Source: Blattamonas nauphoetae (Eukaryota > Preaxostyla > Oxymonadida). From it: 64,000 bases of DNA. The notes under the pieces were generated by a model. The model had not been told where the DNA came from. It did not search any database and was given only the letters and a program-made list of their open reading frames with translations. The translations under genes were made by a program, and so were the position numbers. The DNA lies in contig JARBJD010000046.1 in NCBI GenBank assembly GCA_033064195.1, positions 124,001 to 188,000 of the forward strand, given 5' to 3'. Every line of letters starts with the position of its first letter. Position 1 is the first letter of the stretch. Positions 22,263 to 33,184 of the stretch are shown here, in pieces.

Positions 22263-25052
22263 TTACTTGGCTACTGGAATCATCGGCTGATAATGATTCC
22301 CATTAACATAGGCAACACGAAGAGCTGGTTGTTGGCGAACGACTTGTGATGGTTGAAGCATCGTTGCAATCGGCCTCATGCAACTGGAATGGATGATGAT
22401 CTGTCTCTGGAGAAGGTGGGACACAGCAACTATTTCCCACATCTCAACTGGGGTGGTTTGGAGAAGGTTCTCGCTCATTCTGTTCTCCCAGTCGTGTAGA
22501 AACGTATCAACATCGATCGACTCTCTGTTCTGATTCATATATTCCACCGTTTGTCTTCTCAGATCAGAGATGGAGATGTCAACATCTGGGAGGAGAAGAA
22601 GAATGGAGTGGTAGAAGCAGGAACCATTCGTGACAGACTCGGCTCTCTTCCAAGATCTCCCATATCTCGCGTCAAATCGAATCTCATCCAGCGATCTTCC
22701 ATCAGTTCGAATTGATTTTGTGTCAGAGTCACAATTCACACGCCAATCCTTCTGCATCGGGTCCTCATCTCGTTTGGTCTTCACAACTGGGGGCAGACTC
22801 AGAGTGGATTCGGAGAGGGAGGCAACTCGTAGAATAGCATCATTCGTTTTGGATGCCAACCGGGGACGTTTGAGGGAAGCATGGCGCTTCACAACCTTGA
22901 TTGTCCTCTCGGCTGCTGCTTGGGTTGGAGGAGTACGGAGCAACGTGTCTGCGAGAAATGCAAGATGATAGAATTCCGAGTCTTCAGTTTCGACTTCCTT
23001 CTTCCAAAAGTCGAGACTGCTTCTCATCAAACGATGTTGATTAGGGACAACTCCTCCATCGAGCCACACTTCATAGGCTGACAAATTCCTGTCAATGTCG
23101 GTCTTCATCATCTTGGGAAAGGTTGTTTCAAGAAGAATTTCGAGGTTTGCGACCATTGAGCTGGTTTGTGTTAATTGCGGAATGAAGGAACTGGCCAGTG
23201 GACGGGTGAATCGGACCACTTCATCAATTTCAACAGCCACTTCGACTCCTTTCGAGACAGAATCACCTGGTTGTACGAGTAGAATGATTTCGTCATCATC
23301 ACTTCTCCTCTTCGAGGACCTCTCGTCAAGGCAAGTTCTCCAAGTCTCTCTCTTTCTCTGTCGAGCTTGTTCAATTGAATGGATTGCCACTGTATCCTCA
23401 TCATCCTCTTCACTCTCCATTTCTACTTCGGATTCCTCTCGATTCTTTGTGATCCGTTGCAACTTGGTTCGAAGCCTGTTGATGAATGCCTCATCCCAGT
23501 GTTCTCGCTGACTAGGTCGGTGCCATTCTGATATCAGACCATCCACACAAGTCAAGAAAGTACTGCCTTGATACGCCTCTCTCCCACACGATGTCAGAGA
23601 GTATCCGAGAATGGCTGCGGACCCGTCGTCATCGAGGAGAGTGAGTCGACACACTTCGGTGGCCAAGTCGTTGATGAGATTGGCCCATTGAAATGAGACA
23701 GAGTGCACACTTTGTGCAAGGGAGCACAACAGGTAAACAAGGTTTTTGAGGAGTGGTGGTGAGTTAGCAATCGACATGGTATTCCTCTCTAAAATGCCGA
23801 CTGTGTTGAAGAGAGGGTTAATCAAGTCGTGAAGGAGGTCCATGAAATGGAGTTCACTCACGGATAGAGCCATCATTGTCGAAAGCGATTGACGGTTCGC
23901 TCTGAACCATTGAACTATCGGGCCGCACGAAATCCAACGCGAGCCGATGAACTTTGGTGGATTGGGGACATCTGTTTTGGAGGTTGGAACAGTCTCGGAA
24001 AAAGTGGAAAGAAGTTCGAGTGATGCTCGAAGGAGAACTGATCGAGAGTGAAGATGACGAATTGCTGTGTTTAGTTTGTGGGCCCAACACTGGAAATGAA
24101 GTGGTACGAAACCATACAACTCGGACAATGGCTGAAGCAGCATCTCCCTTCTCGCGTCAGTGTTCGGATGAAACACGGATACGTATCCAGAGCCTCCATC
24201 CGTAACGAAGCAGTGGATCCGCACACCAGTTTCATGGAGATTCGTCACTTCATCAAGGATAGCAGTGGCAGAATCAATGCCACTCGCTGATATTTCCCGA
24301 ATAGAGTGAAAACGAGGGAAAGATTGTTGACTTGGATCTGCAAGAACGAACACGTGTGTGTGTTCGTGTCCAGCTGGTGGTGTCACCCCATCGACGCACA
24401 TTGACACAGTGGATGTAATATCACAAGTTGTTTTTCGAAGTTGTTCGGATAGCCTAACCATGTTCCGGGAGAGTGAGAATCGAGATGTTTGAGGAAGAAG
24501 TTCAGAAGTGGGCTTGTTGTGAAACCTTTGACCAAGTTTGATGAGCGATTCTTCCATTTTTACAAACCCATTGTCTTCAACCGTCCTGAATGGTGTTCCG
24601 GATCGGGCAAAGAAGACAAGAACTGACTGCTCAACCTGAGAGAGTTGAGAATCTCTCTCATGATTCTGTGCTTCTTCGATTGTCCTCCGATGACCTGCTT
24701 CAATGAGCGCGGATATTGTTTGTGTGGATGATGGGTTGAACCGGCATTTATGAGCATCGAAAGAAGAGAGGGTTCCACGACCGTAGAAGCGACATAAGCT
24801 CCCATCATTATCCAGACAGAGACATTGAAAATCTTTTTTGTCTGCGCATAAAGATTTCGTTCGGAGGTTTAAGCGATAGTATTTTGCATAGGTTCTTCCA
24901 CCACTTGTTTTCCTCTCAACTCTTGTAATGATGAGTGATTGATCATGAGGATGGCGGATAATGTCTTTTTCTTCAAATGGTGACGAGTTAAAGTGAAAAG
25001 AGAAAACCTGTTGCGTTGTGAATGGTCTTTTTCGAATTGATTTCGATCTCAT
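22263..25052 (-). CDS. hAT-type transposase fused to a C-terminal OTU-like protease domain
   Basis: One intronless ORF of 929 residues from an ATG at 25,052. Residues about 60-120 hold a Cys/His-rich segment (FQCLCLDND, CRFYGRG, DAHKC), possibly a BED-like finger. A hAT/DUF659-like core follows, with VSMCVDGVTPP, HCFVTDGGSGY and CWAHKLNTAI, giving candidate catalytic aspartates. The C-terminal dimerisation segment reads TPPTQAAAERTIKVVKRH, supplying the conserved Glu. Residues about 800-929 resemble an OTU deubiquitinase: NGSCFYHSI around a candidate catalytic Cys near 809 (the usual DGxC Asp is Asn), VEMWEIVAVSHLL, and NGNHYQPMI with the candidate His near 920. I found no terminal inverted repeats or target duplication. 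A domesticated gene is therefore as likely as a live transposon. Confidence 0.75.
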   Translation of the reverse strand: MRSKSIRKRPFTTQQVFSFHFNSSPFEEKDIIRHPHDQSLIITRVERKTSGGRTYAKYYRLNLRTKSLCADKKDFQCLCLDNDGSLCRFYGRGTLSSFDAHKCRFNPSSTQTISALIEAGHRRTIEEAQNHERDSQLSQVEQSVLVFFARSGTPFRTVEDNGFVKMEESLIKLGQRFHNKPTSELLPQTSRFSLSRNMVRLSEQLRKTTCDITSTVSMCVDGVTPPAGHEHTHVFVLADPSQQSFPRFHSIREISASGIDSATAILDEVTNLHETGVRIHCFVTDGGSGYVSVFHPNTDARREMLLQPLSELYGFVPLHFQCWAHKLNTAIRHLHSRSVLLRASLELLSTFSETVPTSKTDVPNPPKFIGSRWISCGPIVQWFRANRQSLSTMMALSVSELHFMDLLHDLINPLFNTVGILERNTMSIANSPPLLKNLVYLLCSLAQSVHSVSFQWANLINDLATEVCRLTLLDDDGSAAILGYSLTSCGREAYQGSTFLTCVDGLISEWHRPSQREHWDEAFINRLRTKLQRITKNREESEVEMESEEDDEDTVAIHSIEQARQRKRETWRTCLDERSSKRRSDDDEIILLVQPGDSVSKGVEVAVEIDEVVRFTRPLASSFIPQLTQTSSMVANLEILLETTFPKMMKTDIDRNLSAYEVWLDGGVVPNQHRLMRSSLDFWKKEVETEDSEFYHLAFLADTLLRTPPTQAAAERTIKVVKRHASLKRPRLASKTNDAILRVASLSESTLSLPPVVKTKRDEDPMQKDWRVNCDSDTKSIRTDGRSLDEIRFDARYGRSWKRAESVTNGSCFYHSILLLLPDVDISISDLRRQTVEYMNQNRESIDVDTFLHDWENRMSENLLQTTPVEMWEIVAVSHLLQRQIIIHSSCMRPIATMLQPSQVVRQQPALRVAYVNGNHYQPMIPVAK

Positions 25053-25660
25053 GTGTGAAATGTTTCTTGTGCATTGATCACTGTTCTGATAGCTGAAAGA
25101 GTTGACAATCTTGACTCGTGCGAATTTGAAACTGAAGAAGAAGTTGTCTTCCGATTCGTGTTCGAATCAAAAAACTGTCGCGTGGGTTGATCGTCCGATG
25201 TCCGGGACTGGACAGATTTGTCCGTTTTCAACTAATCACATCTGGATAATGAAGAAATTCAAATGATTCTGTTTTTCAATACAGGAGAGATTGTCCAAGA
25301 TCGGACATGGTTGGACATTTTTACAATTAATGGGTCATTTTGTCCGAATTCTCAATTCTTGTTTCTAATCACTCTTTATGGACAAATTTTGAACAATATC
25401 ATGATTTAAAAAGAGTTTAGACTCAAATGGAGGGTTATTCACAGGTAGTCACGTTGCAAGAATTGAATTTTCTCAGATTGGACAAGACCTCTGTCCGATG
25501 TCCGAAGAAACTCTTGTTTTGTCCGTCCGTTGCTCATCCTTACCTTGTTTCTCCTATCTCATTTTCGTAACTTGTTTTCCTTCAACATTAATTTCAATTC
25601 GCAAAACACCGACGATCAAACCTTACCTCAATTTGGCAAGACCCAAGAACCGGAAGCAGG
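25053..25660. other. Non-coding stretch with repeated TGTCCG motifs
   Basis: No gene seen. GTCCGATGTCCG occurs near 25,191 and near 25,493 with further TGTCC/GGACA copies between (about 25,205, 25,291, 25,305, 25,340, 25,523). They lie just upstream of the hAT-OTU ORF, so they could be subterminal transposase-binding sites or promoter elements. No matching set is visible downstream of that ORF. Confidence 0.4.
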
Positions 25661-25665
25661 AGTGA

Positions 25666-26383
25666 CAGATTTTTTTCTCATTTTTTGTAAACACTTCACA
25701 TTCATGAAAGACAGTCATTTTTCAAATATAAAACCAATATAGTGTGGTGAAGTGAAAATCAAGCTGTTCGAGTGATGTGCCCTGGGAGGCACTTTTGATC
25801 ACGGATGTCTCAATCCGTCCCATCTTCCAGAATGAGGAGATGTGACAAGAAGAGTATTCTCCTCCACTGAGAGCTGTCTGCCCCCACTCCTTGCGGAGAT
25901 GAAGGACGATCTGTAGCGAAAAAGCGTTTTTTCACATCGTCCCAGAGACCCATACTTTTTTCTTGAAATTTTTTTCAACAAATTCATTTCTCCAAACAAA
26001 CGATTCTACAAAAAAATCATCACAATCGGTTCACAGGTGGGTCAGAATTTTTGACATCATTCAAAAGTCCGAAGACCAACATTCAAAAAAAGCTATTAAC
26101 CACTCTAGTCGCAGCTTGATCAAAGATCTCGAAAAGATTATTCATTCATGTCATCCACCAATTCTAGAGAAAGGTTGATTCATTTCTCAACCAGGAGAGG
26201 AGAATAGTTTTGAATGTTGGTCTTCGGACTTTTGAATGATGATCAAAAGTGCCTCCCAGGGCACATCACTCGAACAGCTTGATTTTCAATTCACCACACT
26301 ATATTGGTTTTATATTTAAAAAATGACTGTCTTTCATGAATGTGAAGTGTTTACAAAAAATGAGAAAAAATTCACCTGATCAT
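25666..26383. mobile_element. Inverted-repeat element with about 135-bp arms
   Basis: The left arm (about 25,666-25,801, with TGAAAGACAGTCATTTTTCA and CCCTGGGAGGCACTTTTGAT) and right arm (about 26,243-26,383) are near-perfect reverse complements. The interior holds, in reverse orientation, about 130 bp related to the inside of the 33.5 kb MITE (near 25,905-26,040), then a separate small inverted-repeat element. No coding capacity. It reads as a foldback or composite non-autonomous DNA element. Confidence 0.7.
26056..26240. mobile_element. 185-bp MITE-like element, nested
   Basis: Ends are perfect inverted repeats beginning ATCATTCAAAAGTCCGAAGA. The interior shares CTCGAAAAGA, ATCATG- and GAGAAAGG-type blocks with a diverged copy at about 60,023-60,206 that has the same kind of ends. 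It lies directly inside the right arm of the larger inverted-repeat element. Confidence 0.7.
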
Positions 26384-26423
26384 AATTGCAGGCTTGGGTA
26401 CCCGTACACTTTTGTCCGTGACT

Positions 26424-26950
26424 GTGGCGTCACCAATTAGTTCCATGTCAACAATTAGTGCTTTTTTCTGGAATTATCACTTTTGGTCAAACTAAGAAAA
26501 AAATAAAATTGTAGAATTCTCCTCCCACAGGATCCCAAACAATCCTCAAAATACCTCTTTTCAACAACTTTTTGCTCATTTTTCTCCACCTCCAGCCATC
26601 CGTTTTGAAGCAAATCAAATGCATTGTGATCGTAAACATCTCGACAAAAGCTGCTCAACAAATAAAAGTTGTTTTCTAAGTTTTTTTTGCGAGAAAAATA
26701 TGGGTTTATTTTCCATTTTCACAAATATCCAGAATTTTTTCTCCAAATTGTTTGCAACATGTTCGTTTCTTGATAAAAACTATTCAGTGACAAATTTCTT
26801 CGAAAAAGATTCACAGGTTGTTGAGATATTGCCGAAACGCTTTTTGTATTCGGGCAAAAGGGGGTATTTTGAGGTTTTCTCCCGACACAGGCATTTCGGC
26901 GCGGAACTATTTTTTTGTTTTCTTAGTTTGACCAATATACATTTTTTGCC
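26424..26950. mobile_element. Degenerate copy of the GTGGCGTCACC MITE family
   Basis: The left end (GTGGCGTCACCAATTAG and the next 100 bp) matches the left end of the 592-bp MITE at 33,521-34,112. The right part (about 26,870-26,935, TTGAGGTTTTCTC and TTCTTAGTTTGACC) matches its right arm in order, but the terminal bases are not preserved. An older member of the same family. Confidence 0.65.
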
Positions 26951-26999
26951 CCATCTTACGGATTTATGAAAAGTTCTGATTATTGACACAACTCTCAGA

Positions 27000-27817
27000 A
27001 TAATGTCATTGCACCGGGGAAACAGTTGGAGAGCCGGGACACAATACTGGGATCGGAGGAAATCCGGGGGGAACTCGATCGAATGGAACGAGTATGATCG
27101 TCGTTAACGGATCGCCATCTGTGGAGACAGAATGCAAAAAAGTGACTTTGTTGGGAAGGGGAAGGTGGTGGACGTATGGTCAAGGGCTCAATAATAGCCC
27201 TCGATGTCTGTCGGAACCGTTCGATTGGGAATTGATGGGAGTGTTTGAGTGTCACAGTTGGATTTGAGCGGACAAAGGATGGTCCTTACGATGAACACAA
27301 GGATGGCTTTGGCGCGTCAGCTGCCCGTTTGCGTATTGTATCTGTGCACTAAACCAAAACAATTCGAGAAAAATGAGCATTTCAAACGAGTGTTCGAATC
27401 GATCGCTGATTGTGGAAGATCCTCCTTGTTTTGTCGTGATTGATCCGTTGTTGTTTCTCAGTTCGTTCATCATCGTTCAACAAAAAAGGTCGTCCACGAA
27501 TGCCACCCTTTCGGCCTTCTTTCAAGCTCCGTACTGCCCGTTTCATGACTTTTTTCTTGACAAGACCAAGTGTGACGATCCTGTTCACCGGGACGTTGTA
27601 GTCCCGGCACAACCGTGCGTCCATCCCTTCTCGCGGGATTCCGAGGGAGCTGCAGATGCTTCGGAAGAAGGGCGGGCAGAGGGGTGCGAGGGAGGGCAGG
27701 GCGATCATGGACAGGAATGGACGGCCAATGAAGAATGACCCGCCAGCGCCCGTTGTGGGTTCCATAATCCCGCCCTTTCTCGTTCTTCTTCGTTTTGGTC
27801 CAAACACACACAGTCAT
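27000..27817 (-). pseudogene. Possible DNA-transposon fragment, family uncertain
   Basis: Overlapping minus-strand frames show helix-turn-helix-like and hinge-like text: SICSSLGIPREGMD, CRDYNVPVNRIVTLGLVKKK and RGRPFLLNDDERTE. Later frames on the same strand continue with SDRFEHSFEMLIFLEL and HQFPIERFRQTSRAI. A GRP-x-LL hinge after a helix-turn-helix is common in N-terminal parts of transposases, but I see no catalytic triad and no continuous frame. GC content is higher than in the neighbours. Low confidence. Confidence 0.3.
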
Positions 27818-27819
27818 GT

Positions 27820-29630
27820 CAGATCCAAATCTCGAATTAGCTCTTCTCTTTTGACGTATTTTCCATATCGAACTCGTCTTTGATCCTCGGCCTTCCTCAT
27901 ACTCTTTTCTCGATGACGAATCGTTTTTTGTTCCCTTGCGATGTTTTGAGTCCCTTCTTTCTTTGCTCGTCCCCGTATCTGCGATTCACAAAATCAATCA
28001 ATGGACACCTCCGAAGGCGGAGGTGTCCAAATTCTGGTTTTGGAAAACTCTAAAGTGTCAATATAGTGCCGTCAGAAAGGCGCCGAAATTCATTTACCCG
28101 CCATCAATCGAGATTTTCCCCGAATCTGATGAAGAGGTTCTACACAGATGGAAGGAACACGAAACAAGAAAGTCAAAGAAATGAAGACAAAAGAGACAAA
28201 CGAAGAATGAGCGAGTTGACAAATCTTCAGAATCTGGGCGCGATTCAGTGAGTATTGTTTCAGACACAAATTATGAGACAGAGGAAGACTGCATTGTGGA
28301 GGTATAGGGTTCCAATATTGATGAGGATGACACAATTGCCGAGAAACTTACATCAATGATCAACGAGAGAGTGCAAACTCCATGGACGCAGGGGACCAGG
28401 CAGATCCGCACCCCAGCAAGGTTCCGGCCAGCAAACAGTCCATCGATATGAAAACAAACCAAAAACAAGTCCCCCGGGCAGATTACCAAAGAATTGTGGT
28501 TGAAGAAACTTAAATGTAGGTTTAATCAAAAAAACAGAAATTCCCTCCCTTTCCTGTCAACAATTGTTTCATCATTTTCTTTGGATTCAGTGCAAACACA
28601 AGCCCATCTGCTGATTGCTATCATTCGGGCATGCAATCGGAGCTTCTCCCACTCTGTTCGAACTCTCCCTTTTCTTCAGTGTTCTTCACGTATGTCGTTT
28701 CTTTTATCCGTCATTCTTCATGCTCTTTGCATTTTTCGGCATACACAACAGTCTAGCATGGTCGGTATTGATCATACATGAAAGAAGAGAGCTCGATCTT
28801 TCAAGAACAGATACCGATACTCGCGACAAGACTGGAACAAATGGTGGAGATCCACCCAGCGTTCGAGTGGGAGGATGAAGATGTGGAACAACTGGAGTTT
28901 AGAACGAAGAAGGAATGGGAAGTGAGGCGAGGAGTTCTAAGAGGGAGATCCCAATTTTTGGGCAAGGCCCTCAGCAGTATTTAGCCTGGCAAGTGCACAA
29001 TAAATGGGCAGCACAGTCACCACCTTCCTCACACACGTTTGTTGGCTTTGGCACGGATGGTGAATCAGCCACAACTGGGTTGGGAAATGGTCACTGCGGC
29101 TTCTCTCAGTATCAATCAACGTCTTCTTCCTTCCATCCATTCACTCACAGTACCTATTTCACGATCTCTGACTCTAAAATACCATCTCGGTGCTAGTCAG
29201 ACTCACAGCAAACGTCTTGAATCTCTTCGCAAAGAGGAGTGTATTTCAATTTGTGCTGAATTAGAGGTTCCGATTTCGTCGTTCTCTTCATTTTTTACAG
29301 TTATTTTCCAACTGCGGGAATGACAACTCTGATATACGAATTCGCTCCCATTCACTGTCTAAATCACGAAAACCACTTCAACCTTCGTGTCCTTCTTGAG
29401 TTGCCCTGGACAACTTGTGACGTGGAAACGTCGTTCAGTCACCTACAGAAACCGAAGGATGATCAAAGGAACCGAATTTCAATCCGACATGTGGAGTCTC
29501 GACTTCTCCAGGAAAGACAACCTCGCATTTTGTGTCTAAAACTGTGAATGAAAGAAGCTACCCAACTTCGTGTTACATTCTGTAGCATCCGTTCACAATC
29601 TTTCAACCAAAATTTGCTCGTGAAATACCT
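27820..29630. other. Long stretch with no recognisable gene
   Basis: Only short ORFs without family resemblance occur on either strand, for example frames with FIYPPSIEIFPESDEEVL near 28,090 and HPAFEWEDEDVEQLEF near 28,850. Fragments of decayed genes or transposons are likely. I see no RNA gene or repeat. Confidence 0.4.
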
Positions 29631-29639
29631 TATTTTCCG

Positions 29640-30535
29640 AGATGATTCACAAGACCCCACTGCGCTTTTACTGCTGAACTGAGTTCAATCAACTTTGGGC
29701 AACAAGAAATAACAACCGCACTCACACCTTCTCTCATTTCTTGTTCGAAACTTCCGTCTTTTTCAACCAATTGTATTCGTGTTTGACCCTCCACAATCCA
29801 CACTCTTCCGGTTCCCATCGCTTCATCGTCTCAAACACCCTTCCGCAAAATCCAATTTGACACGGTTTTGTTGTTGGGGAAGTGGTGTTTACGAGAAGCA
29901 AGGAGCGAAATTCGAGAGAACTAGAATTGAGTCATCATGATATTTGTGGAATATTGAAGTTACACGAGTTTATGTATTATGCGCGGGTTTCTTCAAGTTT
30001 TTTCATCCAAACGATTTATTTCAGGGTGGAAATGATGAAATCCTCCAACCCTCCAAAATCCTGTTCTTCCATTTCCACGCCTTCCATTTGATCGAATCAT
30101 ATGAGCCTCATCAACTTCGACCGTCTTTCCAGGTCCTCCGATCTTTGTTTCTCTTTTTTGAAGCGCAATGCAACACACAAGTCGGCAAATTCTGGTCCAC
30201 TTCACAGCTGCTTCTTTTGCGATGCCGCTATCTGCTTGCACGACCGAAAGCGAATCATTCTTCCAGAATGATCGTACAATTTTCTATATTGTCCGGATTG
30301 AGAATGTTGAGTTGTGAAATATGGTTCGATCCCGTACCGAGATCCGGACACGGGGATGTTTGTTTTCACAGGGAAAGATTCTGAACTCGGATCCTAGTCT
30401 GTTGTTCTTTGTCTTTTTCATTGTTTTCTTACATTCAGGACAAACAACCGAGCTCGGAAACAACCCACATTCTTGTGCGAACTGGATGGCGTGATCAGGT
30501 GTTTCAATCGCTCTTTCAAACTTTTCTCCCTCCAT
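29640..30535 (-). pseudogene. Merlin/IS1016 (ISXO2-like) transposase relic
   Basis: In minus orientation the N-terminal zinc-ribbon region reads VVCPECKKTMKK, then FRIFPCENKHPRVRISVRDR and TIFHNSTFSI, the C-x2-C...C...SxRxxTIF pattern of IS1595/ISXO2-type transposases. About 150 bp later another frame reads IGGPGKTVEVDEAHMIRS, matching the family IGGxGxxVExDE segment with the first catalytic Asp. A later frame holds VKHEYNWLKK, possibly the H-N region. The pieces lie in order in different frames, so the gene is degraded. No ends were identified. Confidence 0.6.
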
Positions 30536-31050
30536 CAGCTTCTTCCCTGGCTCAGGATGTTGATTGGTTTGGTTCTTGTCCGTGCTTGTTGTGAGATCTT
30601 AACGGGAGAAGAGAACCGACACAACTGTGAAGGAGGAGAGGACCAATCCTGTTTGAACATTTTCCATCTGTTCATCGTCAGGCTCCATTGCAGTGTTTCG
30701 ATGTGATACTACGTCTTCTGCCGTCCGATCGTCAGATTTTGCATGATCTGCTTCAACTTTCTTGTCACCTTGATTTGTCTTTTTAGCCAACAGACTGTTT
30801 CTGAAGTTGAGAATGAGAATAATTAATGAACAATGAGTTGCATACACTGTCTGAACGAGCTTTTTTTGTGAGTAAGGATTTCAGGTCCATCAAAGAATTA
30901 GTTATGTGGATTCTTCATCGACTATGATTTCGATCTCCTCATAACATATTGGATCTCCTTTACATTCATCTATTTCTTTGACTGATATCAGGATTGACAC
31001 AAAGAAACTGTAATGGGAGTGTGCAATTCGGATGTCCACTCCGTCAAATC

Positions 31051-32170
31051 TCAACAAACAATGAAGTGTACCGTTTTAATTTCACAAAATGTCAAGGAAT
31101 AAGTGTTGAAAACTAGTTTTAAGAGACAATAGTTGGATTCCATTCGTTTTCGTGCTCGAACACGGAGAGTTCGACTTTGTTTTGGCGGTCTTGTGGCGGC
31201 TATCTGCTCATTCTCCATTTTTTTGAGTTTTTCAAATAAAGTTAGTCTTTTTCGTTCAGCTTCAGGGGAAACAGAGCTTGGGGAATGGCATGACACAGGG
31301 CAATTGGCACTGTCACGTTTTATCGGTTCCTTTCGCATCACTTCGGCTGTCTTTAGTTGTAGGTTGTCCCAGACTGGTTCCTCGTTGAATATTAACCCAG
31401 TTGCACGGAATCCCGTTCCATACTTTTCAAAATTTAGATAGAAGGAAAACCCTGACATTAAGAGTGCAGGTACCTTCTTTGGGGCTGGCGGAGTAAAGTT
31501 GATGAAGAGATGGTCTTGAATAAATGGTGTGGTCTCCTGGATAGTCCGAAGGAAGAGGATGAATTCTGGAATGGAAGAGATCACACACTCCCCCAAATTG
31601 TCTCTGACTACATTCACCAGATTACCAAATGCAGAGTCGACACGGGACTTCCCGTGGTATTCGTTATAGAATCTGACTGTAATCTTCTTCTGTATGAGCT
31701 TTGGCGTGTTGGATGAGAGGAGATAGTTGAGGACCACTTTGTTGCGGAAGTGCGAGCCCGTATCGAAAATGAATGTGATTGTGGATGCGTGAGAGAATAA
31801 AAATTTCTATGGGTCGTCTCAATCTCGTCAAATTCGTTTTTAGACCTCACGTATGCTCCCAAATGCGTGATTTGCTGGAAAGTAAAGAATTCCTTGCTGC
31901 TCTGCGTGTTTCTGATAGCGAAGCGCCAGTTTTCTTTAAAGTCCATGAAGCAGACAATATGGTTTGGATTTAGGTTTGTATTGCCATTTTCGATTTTTGA
32001 CCGCTGGACAGAAGCATGTTTTTGGTGGAGGAGAAGCGCATCGATCTCTTCTTGGAGTTCGATGGGGAAAGGTTTGCCTTCAGCTTCCATTTGCGCCTTC
32101 TTCTTGATGAGGAAAGCCAGACGATCACAGCGAACGCAACCGTCTGTTCGTTTTTTAGCTCTTTTTATAT
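31051..32170 (-). pseudogene. DDE-type transposase relic, family unassigned
   Basis: Minus-strand frames give, in order, CVRCDRLAFLIKKKAQMEAE, HASVQRSK, HIVCFMDFKENWRF (candidate first Asp), FFTFQQITHLGAYVR, then FDTGSHFRNKVVLNYLL (candidate second Asp) and YNEYHGKSRVDSAFGNL (candidate acidic end). A cysteine/helical N-terminal part followed by DFxEN, DxGSHF and GKSxxD looks like a DDE integrase/transposase fold. The text shifts frame once near 31,740. The relic lies about 115 bp from the left Polinton junction, so the Polinton probably landed in or beside it. Confidence 0.5.
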
Positions 32171-32570
32171 TTTTTATGGCATTGTGGAAAGCCCGGATTC
32201 GAATAGGAGAGTTTGGATTGTCCTTCTGGATGGATTGAACTGAGGAGGCCCTTTATGATGATTGCAGTTCCGTATTGGTCGACCGGCTAGTAGTGGTATA
32301 AGCGAAATGGGAACCAAACTGGCATAGGTGATACTCCTAGGAGAATTGGAACGAGAAATCAATTTGAATCTCAGAGCCAATTGATTTTTTTTAATATGAC
32401 TCATTCTAATTTCCATCTCACTTACTACTGAAAATATTGACATTTCAGAGTAGTCAATATTTGGCCGTAAATTCAAAAATAAAGGCGAAAAACGGACCTC
32501 TTGAAAAGTGTCTTTTTTGAAGCAAATTTTGAGTACTTTTAGAAAACAACGTCGATTTCTTTTTTTATTC

Positions 32571-32590
32571 AATTTTTTAATTTGTATAAA
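32571..32590 (+). promoter_or_regulatory. Start-site motif, replication class
   Basis: TTTTTTAATTTGTA ends a few bases before the ATG at 32,591. The same 14-mer with the same spacing precedes the genes at 35,494 and 35,928. Confidence 0.6.
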
Positions 32591-33184
32591 ATGAGCAGCG
32601 TCTTGACACCAACACAACTACTGGAAATTTTGGACAAAGAAGATTTGAAAATGAAATCACCTCCAACTCTCAATCGACAAGGAACAACATATCTCACAGG
32701 AAGCACTTTCGAATACTATCTCGAAGAGAAACCAGATGAAACTTATCAAGTGTACGTCAATAGTTTCGTCAAAGGATACAGACCACATCTGAATCGCCAG
32801 AAATATCTTCGACCAGCAAATCGTTGCACAAAAGAGAAGCTTATTGAATCAATGAAAAATGAGAATTGTGAACTCATTTCTGAATACACTCATTCAAGTA
32901 CTCCAGTATCATATCGACATGAAGGAATTGAATGGATAGTAATCCCATCAAAATGGATGAAAGGATTCAGAACTCATCAGAACAAACGAAAACGATACAC
33001 ACAATCGTTTGTTGAAAATGAATTGAAAAAAGAGAATTGTGAACTCATTGGAACATACACAAAGGTACTTGAGCCATTCAAATATCGCGATTTACGAACA
33101 AAGAATGAGTATTACGTTCGCTTGGATAATTGGTTGTATTTTGGAGACCGTCCTCACCTGAGAAAGTACCATGAAAGATCATGA
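32591..33184 (+). CDS. Repeat-encoded protein of the Polinton, module-repeat family
   Basis: A 197-residue protein starting MSSVLTPTQLLEIL, lying wholly inside the left terminal inverted repeat, so the element carries it twice. The copy in the right repeat is broken. The C-terminal 120 residues hold two related modules of about 60 residues: ENCELISEYT...YRHEGIEW...GFRTHQ and ENCELIGTYTK...YRDLRTKN...GDRPHLRK. A third, weaker module (GSTFEYYLEE, VKGYRPHLNR) lies N-terminal. The same module is in the 129-residue protein at 35,494. I do not recognise the family. Repeated basic modules suggest a nucleic-acid-binding or regulatory role, which is inference. Confidence 0.75.
   Translation: MSSVLTPTQLLEILDKEDLKMKSPPTLNRQGTTYLTGSTFEYYLEEKPDETYQVYVNSFVKGYRPHLNRQKYLRPANRCTKEKLIESMKNENCELISEYTHSSTPVSYRHEGIEWIVIPSKWMKGFRTHQNKRKRYTQSFVENELKKENCELIGTYTKVLEPFKYRDLRTKNEYYVRLDNWLYFGDRPHLRKYHERS

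Noticed and set aside
22263-25052. Ordinary cellular OTU gene with an unrelated N terminus
   Set aside because: The hAT landmarks (CVDGV, FVTDGG, CWAHKLN, AAAERTIK) are in the same frame and in family order.
25666-26383. LTR retroelement suggested by paired similar sequences
   Set aside because: The pairs are inverted, not direct, and no reverse transcriptase or primer-binding site is seen. The same holds for the 57.8-58.9 kb palindrome.
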